A DNA stretch of 8,082 nt from Planctomycetota bacterium. Its GTDB lineage: Bacteria > Planctomycetota > Planctomycetia > Pirellulales > Thermoguttaceae. Below, one piece after another: positions 1 through 6,700 of the stretch; within the stretch, counting starts at the first letter, position 1; each line of letters starts with the position of its first letter. The stretch lies in the NCBI GenBank assembly GCA_023397045.1, contig JAEWUR010000232.1:1-8082 (forward strand), given 5' to 3'. A model generated the notes under the pieces. The model ran no database searches. It saw nothing but the letters and a program-made list of their open reading frames with translations, and had not been told where the DNA came from. A program made the translations under genes and the position numbers.

Positions 1-1164
1 GAAATCGAGACGGAGATTATTGGGATGCGATCTCGCCCAACTCCCGGCGAACAGGTCAACTTGGAGCGGGAGGCGGACACGATTCGAGTCGAGGACGGCT
101 GTTTCCATCCCGTGGGCTATCTTCCACGCAAAGTTGCATCCTGGCTGGCTCCGCTCATCGATTCCGGCCAGATTCATTTGGAAGGATATATACCGAAGGG
201 CTGTGCCGATGGCCGTTGTCCCTTGAACTTGATGGTCTTTCAATGCACGGATCGTTTTCTTCGGCAGACCGAACCGAAAAGTAGCCTCGAAGTTCTCCAC
301 CAGTTCGTTCTGGAGGCATATCACGATGCCCAGAGCTACAACGATCCCGAATTGGTGTTGGAGGTGGCCCGAAGATTACAACCGCTGGAGGAGAAGGGAT
401 TGTTGCCGGAATCCCGGCTACTTCTGGCACTTCTGCCACGAATGGCCCACGAACTCTGTATGTCACAAACCCTTTTGACAATGGCGAGGTTCCGGGAACT
501 GCTTGGCACATTGACCATTGGCCAGCCTTCCCACCACCATAATTTGACACTTTTTCCATTGAGTTGGCCCGATGACAACACGCCGTTCTACACGTTGTTC
601 GGTGGGGCGTCGGCAGTAGTGGAGGAGATCGTTTCTACTTTGGCTGTCACCAATCACTGCGACCGCCCGCTGCTAATCCCTGGAGGCGAGACAATAAACA
701 ATCGAATTGTCTCGACAACGGTTTTGGTTGAAAGGGGAAAGATGTGCGTCCTCGATTGTGATGGAAGGAAGCCTCAGCCAGCCATCTCCTTTCCCGCTGA
801 GGAAGAACTCGTGAAACACTGGAAACGTTCGGTGTTGCCTGATGGTGCCGCTGGCATTGTGGTTGGCTGTCATGACCGGGTCATTGGAATCGATTTGTTT
901 GACTCTCCGACAACCCTCAAAGCACTTTCTGGCAGGTTAGATACATTTTTGTTTCACGCACTCCAAAATCCTCGTGCAACCAAGCCAACACCGGTCGAAC
1001 ACGTCCTGGCGTTCATCGTGCGACTCAGTGGTGTGGCAAAACCACGAGTTCCGGGATTGGCACTGGGCGACGAGTTGTTGATATCTGGTGAGGGGGTTGC
1101 CGGAAGTGCGTTGCTTTTCGACGGCAAACTCTGTCATTTATCAGCGTTTACTCACAGCCAATAG
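1..1164 (+). CDS. HIRAN-like plus ARPP-1-like domain protein, 5' end outside window
   Basis: The frame is open from base 1 and ends with TAG at 1162-1164. The first ATG (base 25, counted here as residue 1) is probably internal, because the codons before it read TEIIG, which fits the first strand of a HIRAN domain. Residues 1-57 continue that fold: RSRPTPGEQVNLERE, then IRVEDG, then VGYLPRKVASWLAPLID and the closing HLEGYIP. HIRAN domains in eukaryotic HLTF/Rad5 bind DNA ends, and bacterial copies are predicted to recognise damaged or stalled DNA. The usual NPYDxNA core between the second and third strands is missing. Residues 172-376 resemble ARPP-1, an uncharacterised family: NLTLFPL, VTNHCDRPLLIPGGE, NRIVSTTVLV, GIDLF and a closing LLFDGKLCHLSAF. 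The linker (residues 85-165) looks helical. It lies 73 bases upstream of the WYL regulator gene on the same strand. The HIRAN call is moderately firm, the ARPP-1 call from memory of the family, and the function unknown. Confidence 0.7.
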   Translation, partial: EIETEIIGMRSRPTPGEQVNLEREADTIRVEDGCFHPVGYLPRKVASWLAPLIDSGQIHLEGYIPKGCADGRCPLNLMVFQCTDRFLRQTEPKSSLEVLHQFVLEAYHDAQSYNDPELVLEVARRLQPLEEKGLLPESRLLLALLPRMAHELCMSQTLLTMARFRELLGTLTIGQPSHHHNLTLFPLSWPDDNTPFYTLFGGASAVVEEIVSTLAVTNHCDRPLLIPGGETINNRIVSTTVLVERGKMCVLDCDGRKPQPAISFPAEEELVKHWKRSVLPDGAAGIVVGCHDRVIGIDLFDSPTTLKALSGRLDTFLFHALQNPRATKPTPVEHVLAFIVRLSGVAKPRVPGLALGDELLISGEGVAGSALLFDGKLCHLSAFTHSQ

Positions 1165-1209
1165 GCTTTCCAGGGGGCTGGTGATGGATTATGCTCATGT
1201 ATTATCTCG

Positions 1210-1224
1210 TTGTTGTCTCAACAA
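1210..1224. promoter_or_regulatory. Perfect 6-bp inverted repeat, candidate operator of the WYL regulator
   Basis: The sequence is TTGTTG-TCT-CAACAA, a perfect inverted repeat with a 3-base spacer. It ends 13 bases before the chosen start of the WYL gene and overlaps the first bases of that gene's ribosome binding site. WYL and other dimeric HTH regulators often bind such repeats in their own promoter region, so autoregulation is a natural inference. No clear -35/-10 pair was found next to it. As RNA it could also form a small hairpin that touches the Shine-Dalgarno sequence. Confidence 0.45.
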
Positions 1225-1237
1225 GGTGAATCTTCTC

Positions 1238-2269
1238 ATGGCCGACCAACTGCCTCTGGTGCGTCAATGGATTCTGCTGCGAACTCTTTGCTCCCGTCGC
1301 CACGGCGTGACCATCAAGGATATGGTCCATGAACTGAGTGTCAGTGAAAAAACGATCCGGCGAGACCTCGAAACCTTCCAAGCTGCGGGGTTTCCTTTGA
1401 AAGAAACGGTCGGTGAGTTTGGCCGCAAGACGTGGCATATTGAGGCCGACAAGAACGAACCGGGCCTGAACTTTGCCTATGACGAGGCTATTGCGTTGTA
1501 TCTGGGTCGGCGTTTTCTGGAACCACTGGCTGGGACGGTGTTTTGGGAAGCGGCTCAACGGGCCTTTAAGAAGACTCGTGCCGTGTTGGGAAAGGAAGCC
1601 CTGAAATACATCAATCAATTTGGCACGATGTTTCATCAAACGATGGTCGGATCAAGCGACTACACAAAGCAGGCAGAGTTGATTGATGAATTGATGGTTG
1701 GCATCGAGGATCGGAAAGCCGTCTTCATTACCTACCAATCGTTGCAGGCCACTGAACCCGTTACCTACGACATTTATCCCTACGGCTTGATTTATCATCG
1801 AGGGGCTTTGTATCTCGTTGGGTGGTCGCCGCAACGGGAAGAGATTTGCCACTGGAAGGTTAGCCGCATCGAAGCCGCCGAAACGACCCAAGTTCCTTTT
1901 CAACGGCCCGATGACTTCGATCTGAGTCAACACCTTGCCAAATCGTTTGGCGTTTATCACGGCGATGGTGATGTGAAGATCGTCGTTCGTTTTTCTCCCG
2001 CCGTGGCTCGGTATGTATCGGAGTCGAATTGGCACGAAAGCCAAAAGCTGACGCCACAGAAGGACGGTGGACTCCTAGCCGAGTTCCAGTTGTCGGACAC
2101 GGAGGAAATCAAACGCTGGATCATGAGTTTTGGCCAACACGCCGTGGTGTTGGAGCCAGAAACGCTTCGGAAGGAGATCGTGGAGGAATTGGAGTCGTTG
2201 GTGGGGGCGTATGGTGGGATTGCTCGGCATCGCAGTGTCAAAGGAGGTATCCATGTCACGAACGAATGA
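1238..2269 (+). CDS. WYL-domain HTH transcriptional regulator
   Basis: A 343-residue protein with the standard length and order of the WYL family. Residues 8-68 are a DeoR-type winged helix: LLRTLCSRRHGVTIKDM, then a recognition helix in SVSEKTIRRDLE and the wing around FGRKTWHI. Residues about 75-140 form a helical linker. The WYL domain spans about 145-220, with YPYGLIYHRGALYLVGW and a trailing WKVSRIEAAE. A WCX-type C-terminal extension fills about 235-325 (VVRFSPAVARYV, then a closing EPETLRKEIVEEL). The eponymous W-Y-L reads L191-Y192-L193. Start 1238 was chosen because AAGGTGA lies 8 bases upstream and the HTH begins at once. In-frame ATGs at 1184 and 1088 would add tails that do not look like the family, and the second would overlap the previous gene by 77 bases. 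WYL proteins sense nucleic acid or nucleotide ligands and often repress defence operons. The target here is inferred to be this cassette. Confidence 0.93.
   Translation: MADQLPLVRQWILLRTLCSRRHGVTIKDMVHELSVSEKTIRRDLETFQAAGFPLKETVGEFGRKTWHIEADKNEPGLNFAYDEAIALYLGRRFLEPLAGTVFWEAAQRAFKKTRAVLGKEALKYINQFGTMFHQTMVGSSDYTKQAELIDELMVGIEDRKAVFITYQSLQATEPVTYDIYPYGLIYHRGALYLVGWSPQREEICHWKVSRIEAAETTQVPFQRPDDFDLSQHLAKSFGVYHGDGDVKIVVRFSPAVARYVSESNWHESQKLTPQKDGGLLAEFQLSDTEEIKRWIMSFGQHAVVLEPETLRKEIVEELESLVGAYGGIARHRSVKGGIHVTNE
2240..2248 (+). promoter_or_regulatory. Near-perfect Shine-Dalgarno sequence inside the end of the WYL gene
   Basis: AAAGGAGGT is the strongest ribosome binding site in the window and sits 4 bases before ATG 2253. 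It lies in the last codons of the WYL gene, so it would support coupled translation of the next frame. That frame stops after only 18 codons, which is odd for so strong a site. Confidence 0.7.
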
Positions 2270-2309
2270 TCGTAGTTATTTCATCATCAAACGTGCCGGG
2301 GTCGTTTGA
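2253..2309 (+). CDS. 18-codon leader-like ORF or frameshifted gene remnant
   Basis: The frame starts with ATG 4 bases after a near-perfect Shine-Dalgarno sequence, overlaps the end of the WYL gene by 17 bases, and reads MSRTNDRSYFIIKRAGVV before TGA at 2307-2309. I do not recognise the peptide. A run of four G (2297-2300) lies just before the stop. Losing one G there would join this head to the next frame (SFETSDKDFDPHTFEIRG and on), extending it to base 2445 and into the DUF6508 gene. So it may be a real short leader peptide coupled to WYL translation, or the head of a small gene broken by one indel. Translation is supported by the binding site alone. Confidence 0.35.
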   Translation: MSRTNDRSYFIIKRAGVV

Positions 2310-2369
2310 AACCAGTGACAAGGATTTTGACCCACATACATTCGAGATTCGAGGCAGGATGTTTCCAAA

Positions 2370-2699
2370 ATGGCAACTCAAGCACAAATTGACGCACTAC
2401 TTCCATTTCTGGAAATTATTGAATCCGACAAGATGCCTGAAGTGATGGGCACCTTCATTACTACGCTATACGAAAATAACTGGATCATGCCGTTCGATTG
2501 GTCGTCGTGGCAGGACCAGGCGGAAAGCTATTTTGAACACCCCGATAAAATCGCCTCCGCATCTGTGAAGACGATCCAAAAACTGCTGACCACACACGTC
2601 CGAAAAGACCGTTTCTGTGAAGGGCATTTGGATGCCATGGTTGAGAATGGTCATATTGCGGCTCTGTTGCGTCGTTTGAAGGATCTTCGAGGGAAATAG
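2370..2699 (+). CDS. DUF6508 family protein
   Basis: A 109-residue protein, close to full length for the small stand-alone members of this uncharacterised family. The N-terminus IDALLPFLEIIE (residues 7-18) and the strongly conserved C-terminal block at 72-103 make the call: LLTTHVRKDRFCEGHLDAM followed by VENGHIAALLRRL. The block carries Arg78, Arg81, Phe82, Glu84, Gly85 and His86, and such a dense set of charged and His residues looks like an active or binding site, though no activity is established that I know of. It is predicted cytosolic, with no signal peptide or membrane segment. The ribosome binding site is weak: GAGG 15 bases and AGG 11 bases upstream. It lies 100 bases after the WYL gene and 63 bases before the nuclease-like gene, consistent with one transcript. 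DUF6508 proteins are often seen in accessory regions (recollection, not a search). Confidence 0.85.
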   Translation: MATQAQIDALLPFLEIIESDKMPEVMGTFITTLYENNWIMPFDWSSWQDQAESYFEHPDKIASASVKTIQKLLTTHVRKDRFCEGHLDAMVENGHIAALLRRLKDLRGK

Positions 2700-2762
2700 G
2701 CAGGGCCGGTGTTTGTTTTGCAATGAGCTAGTGGAAGTTCAACTGGAAAGGGTTGATAGCAA

Positions 2763-3422
2763 ATGGAAGGTTATGAACATCTCGTGAAGGTTTCACTGGA
2801 AGCGGAGGGCCTGATTGTCTCCAGCAATCTGAAGTTTCCCGTTACGAAGAAGACCAGGAAGTCAGGTGGCGAGAAACAAACTCACGGCTACGAGGTTGAT
2901 CTCGTTGGAGCCAGAAGAGATTTATTGGTTCTGGCTTCGGTCAAGTCATTCTTCGGTTCGACCGGTGTCCGACGAGAAGGTTTCCAGCGGTTGGTCAAAA
3001 TCACGAATCCAACTCCACGCCAACAAAGGCACTTCAACCTTTACAAGCTGTTCAATGACAAAAAAGTACGAGAAGGAGTCATTGCAGGAGCAGCAGAACG
3101 ATTTGGCTATTCTCCGAGTCGAGTGGAGCTTCGGCTCTATGCGGGCAAGTTCCAGAACGAAGCGGCCAAGAACGACATCACGGCATTTCTGGCACAGATA
3201 CAGGCAGGAAAAGGTCCGGTGAAGGTCTTTGGTCTCGCCGAAACGCTCGCCAAATTACTCACTGTCCTGGAGTCCAAAACCTATTTCAATGACCCGGTCA
3301 TTATGACGTTGAAGGCGTTTACCGAGAGACTCCGCCAAGTGAAGGGCAAAAATGGCAAAAAAATCAACATGAAGAAGGCCGTCAACGAACTCCACGAGAT
3401 CTTAAATCTGCAGAAACAATGA
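2763..3422 (+). CDS. PD-(D/E)xK nuclease-like protein (putative)
   Basis: A 219-residue protein of no named family that I can give with certainty. The N-terminal 70 residues look like a restriction-endonuclease fold: a helix with Glu5 (MEGYEHLVKVSLEAEGLIV), a strand with KFPV, a basic Lys/Arg-rich loop (29-38), then HGYEVDLVGARRDLLVLASV and KSFFGS. Asp46 and Lys61 fit the D...xK positions, with a hydrophobic strand between. The residue expected to be Glu or Asp two before the Lys is Ser59, so the motif reads SVK; Glu44 next to Asp46 might compensate. The rest (about 75-219) is mostly helical and rich in Lys and Arg, as in nucleic-acid binding proteins. AAGGG about 11 bases before the ATG is a fair ribosome binding site. 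It is the third gene after the WYL regulator and precedes the helicase, a partner such nucleases often have. The nuclease call is inference from motif spacing. Confidence 0.7.
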   Translation: MEGYEHLVKVSLEAEGLIVSSNLKFPVTKKTRKSGGEKQTHGYEVDLVGARRDLLVLASVKSFFGSTGVRREGFQRLVKITNPTPRQQRHFNLYKLFNDKKVREGVIAGAAERFGYSPSRVELRLYAGKFQNEAAKNDITAFLAQIQAGKGPVKVFGLAETLAKLLTVLESKTYFNDPVIMTLKAFTERLRQVKGKNGKKINMKKAVNELHEILNLQKQ

Positions 3423-3471
3423 TGCTTATCCTAAACTAAATGCCTTTGCTGCGACCGTGGCGCCGCTTAAC

Positions 3472-3494
3472 GGTGGGGGCTGTTTCCCTTCACC
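3472..3494 (+). other. RNA stem-loop 1 in the helicase upstream region
   Basis: GGTGGGGG pairs with CCTTCACC across a 7-base loop. The 8-bp stem includes two G-U pairs, so it is an RNA-level structure on the + strand rather than a DNA palindrome. It lies 49 bases after the stop of the nuclease-like gene. Confidence 0.35.
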
Positions 3495-3507
3495 AGATTC
3501 CTTCTGT

Positions 3508-3528
3508 GGGGGTGTTGATTCCACCCCC
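3508..3528. other. GC-rich stem-loop 2 in the helicase upstream region
   Basis: GGGGGTG and CACCCCC form a perfect 7-bp inverted repeat with a 7-base loop TTGATTC. It starts 13 bases after stem-loop 1 and has the same loop length. It is not followed by a T-run, so it is not a classical intrinsic terminator. It could be a processing or stability element, a protein site, or part of a structured leader RNA. Confidence 0.4.
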
Positions 3529-3596
3529 TGTGAGAAGTACAATCGTGGTTTGTCACATTTTTGGGATTAGCTTATCGGGAGCGGGTGTGATGCCAC

Positions 3597-3617
3597 TTGT
3601 TGCAATCCGCTTAACAA
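3597..3617. promoter_or_regulatory. TTGTT/AACAA inverted repeat, possible second WYL regulator site
   Basis: The half-sites TTGTT and AACAA are the same as those in the repeat before the WYL gene, but are separated by 11 bases instead of 5. It lies about 130 bases before the helicase start. Five-base arms occur by chance in a stretch of this length, so this is a weak call resting on the shared half-site. Confidence 0.2.
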
Positions 3618-3746
3618 CTGCCGACTTTTCAAGAAAAACGACTCCGAACCGACGCTTAAAAATAAGACAGTGGTTCCTTATCCAGTTGGCTGCACAAGGG
3701 ACATACTGCGAAACCGCAATCCGGGTTAGAAGGTTTGAGGCAACCG

Positions 3747-6700
3747 ATGAATGTTTTTGAACTGCACCGCAACTTGATCAAGGATTACGCCTCCTACACT
3801 CGAAGCTTCATCCGGATTGCCGATGATCGCATCCGTGATGCTGTTGAAGCGGAAATCGACAAGGGATTGCTTTGGCCCGATCCCCTTCTGCAGTTGAACC
3901 CGTCATTCGAACCTGGTGCGACCATTGAACAACTGGTTCAGGAGGGCGTCCTGCATGAAGAATGCAACCGGATATTCAGACTCAAGCAAGGTGCCAATGA
4001 CTTCGGAAAGCCATTGCGGTTGCATCGCCACCAAGAGCAAGCTGTCAGGGTTGCGAGCGAGGGACACTCGTACGTTCTCACGACCGGCACGGGCTCTGGC
4101 AAGAGCCTCGCATATATTGTTCCGGCAGTGGACTATATCCTTCGTCGTGGCAGCGGCAACGGCATCCAGGCTATTGTTGTCTACCCGATGAACGCTTTGG
4201 CGAATAGTCAGCGAGAGGAGCTCGATAAGTTCCTGCATCGGGGATACATGGGCGAGACGCCGCCAGTCACGTTTGCGCGATACACGGGGCAAGAAGATAC
4301 TTCCGAGAGGGAGAGGATTCTCCATAATCCGCCGGACATCCTGCTCACTAACTACGTGATGCTGGAGCTCATTCTGACTCGCATCGAGGAACGCCGCCTT
4401 GTCAATCACGCGGGAAACCTGCGGTTTCTGGTGTTCGATGAATTGCACACGTACCGTGGTCGTCAAGGAGCAGACGTTGCCATGCTCATCCGGCGGTGTC
4501 GCGAGGCGTTTCGCAGCCCACATATGAAATGCGTTGGAACGTCGGCAACGATGGCATCGGTCGGAACATGTGACGACCAAGCTCTGGTTGTGGCCGAGGC
4601 GGCGATGAAGATATTTGGCGAACCGGTTGCACCAAAGAATGTCATCGGTGAAACGCTTCTAAGAGCCACGGTGGAGTATGACTTTGAAGATGAGGATGTG
4701 GTTGCCAAGCTATCGGAATCGGTGCTTCGGGAGAACGGGCCGGAGAGGGATTTCGAGTCGTTTTGTAACGAACCGCTTGCCGCATGGATTGAAGACACGT
4801 TTGGCTTGCGTCGCGAAGAGGGAACAAACAGACTGGTCAGGCAAATCCCACGATCCATCATTGGCGAGGCTGGCGCGGCGACAGAGCTTGCCGGCATTAC
4901 CTATCTAGACGCTTCCTTGGTTCAAACTGCCATCGAAAGATACCTTTATGCCGGCAGCGACATTCGGCATCCCGAAACAGGCTTCCCTGTGTTTGCTTTT
5001 CGTTTGCATCAGTTCATATCGCGCGGCGATACCGTATGGGCTTCCCTTGAGAACGAAAAGGACCGCGAGATTTCGCTGCGAGGGCAGAAATTCGTTCCGG
5101 GGGATCGGAGCAAGATTCTGCTTCCGCTTTGTTTTTGCCGATCCTGTGGCCAACCATACTACCGCGTCGACCGCCCTCGGGCAGGGCAAACCGGTCCCGT
5201 CACTCCACGTGAGAGCTTCACATTGACAGCAGAGGATGACTGCGAATCTGGGTATCTCTACCTGTCTGAAGAACATCCTTGGACTGGCGAACTCGAAGAC
5301 GTCCTTTCGCGTGTTCCCAAAGACTGGATTGAATCCTGCCGTGGAGGTGAGCGGATCAAACGAAACATGCGAGTGCCGGACGTCATGTTGCTGCGGCCAG
5401 ACGGCGAGCAGGACGCCAACGGGGTGTCGGTGGCATTTGTTCCGGCGCCGTTCCGTTTCTGTTTGAATCCGGACTGCAAGGTGGCCTACAACGCCCGACA
5501 GCGGTCGGACTCTGGCAAGCTGGCTACGATCGGTGCCGACGGTCGCAGCACGGCGACGACCGTACTTGCGTTGGCGACGATTCTGAAGCTGCGAGCTGAC
5601 AGGGCCTTGGACGAGGACGCACGGAAGCTGTTGAGCTTTACCGACAATCGCCAAGATGCTTCTTTGCAGGCCGGCCACTTCAATGATTTTGTCGAAGTCG
5701 GGCTGATTCGGTCTGCCTTGTACCGAGCCATGCATAGGCTGGGTAGCAGCGGCCTTCGCTATGACGAACTCGTCCAGCACGTCGAGAAGGCGATGGATCT
5801 TCCTGCCGACCTTTATGCCAACGATCCAGAACTGCGTGGGCCTGCATTTGAAGAAACACGGCGCGCTTTGCGGTCGGTGCTGGCCTACAGCCTGTATCGC
5901 GATTTGGAACGCGGATGGAGAGTGACGTCGCCAAACCTGGAACAGTGTGGCCTGCTCCAAATTGACTATCTTGCGTTGGACGAAGTCGCCGAAGACCAAA
6001 AGTTCTGGCAGGACATGAATGCGCATGCCGCGCTGGTAGCCGCCACGTCGGATCAAAGACGCAATGTCATCCGCGCGCTTCTTGATCATTTGCGCCGCAG
6101 TTTGACGATCAAGGAAGATTCCCTGAACCCAATGTACCAGGATCGGATCAGCGAGCAAAGTCGTCAGCGTCTGCGAGAACCGTGGATTCTTGAGGATGCC
6201 CGGGACATGGTTCATGCGGGGGTCGCTTGGCCCAGAACGAGCGGCGATCGCGAAAACTCTGATGATGTTTTCGTCTCTGCGCAGAGCAATTTCGGCCTCA
6301 TGCTTCGGCGTTCTGGCGTCTTGCCTGACCTGGGCGAACCGTTGCGTCTTGAAGATACCGCCATGATTATTGTTGACCTCTTTCGTGGTCTCAAGAAATG
6401 GGGCCTTGTCGAAGAGGTGCGGTCGCCCAAACTTGAGGGGGAGGTTCACGGTTATCAGATTCCCTCGTCGGTGATGATCTGGAAGGCGGGCGATGGCTCG
6501 AGGCCGATGGTCGATCCGTTGCGTGTGACGCGCGAAAGTGAGTTCGATGTTGACAGCAATCGATACTTCGTCGAGTTCTATAAGACATTTGCCGAAATAG
6601 GGACAGGACTGGAAGCGCGAGAGCACACCGCTCAGGTGCAGGCCGAGTTGCGGCAACAGCGGGAGGAGCAGTTCCGTTCGGCACAACTCCCAATCCTGTT

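Larger units (their letters stand above)
3423..3746. other. 324-base non-coding stretch before the helicase gene
   Basis: No convincing gene lies here. The one frame that spans it (3440-3760, +) has odd composition, no ribosome binding site and overlaps the helicase start. The stretch holds two tandem stem-loops (3472-3494 and 3508-3528), an inverted repeat TTGTT/AACAA (3597-3617), a short TTTTC-AA-GAAAA repeat (3626-3637) and an A-rich patch (3658-3664). No T-run follows the stem-loops, so a standard terminator is not supported. I could not find a confident -35/-10 pair. The length suggests that the helicase has its own promoter or a regulated leader. Confidence 0.6.

Noticed and set aside
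1088..1237. Upstream in-frame starts (1088, 1184) for the WYL regulator
   Set aside because: They add residues unlike the family, and the 1088 start overlaps the previous gene. ATG 1238 has the best-spaced AAGGTGA site and directly precedes the HTH.
2029..2445. 138-codon + frame across the WYL gene end and DUF6508 start
   Set aside because: It is out of frame with two firm genes. Only its middle part (about 2300-2369) is of interest, as the possible continuation of the broken small frame.
3508..3528. Intrinsic terminator after the nuclease-like gene
   Set aside because: The stem is good but no T-run follows on either strand, so the terminator call is not supported.
3440..3760. 106-codon + frame in the gap before the helicase
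   Set aside because: It overlaps the firm helicase start, lacks a ribosome binding site and has no protein-like pattern.
3903..4580. 225-codon open frame on the - strand
   Set aside because: Antisense to the first RecA lobe of the helicase, including Walker A and the DELH box; no recognisable protein.
4905..6686. 593-codon open frame on the - strand
   Set aside because: It lies wholly opposite the helicase, whose motifs and continuity are beyond doubt. Its product has no recognisable fold and an odd composition rich in Arg, His, Gln and Phe. It is a mirror of codon bias.
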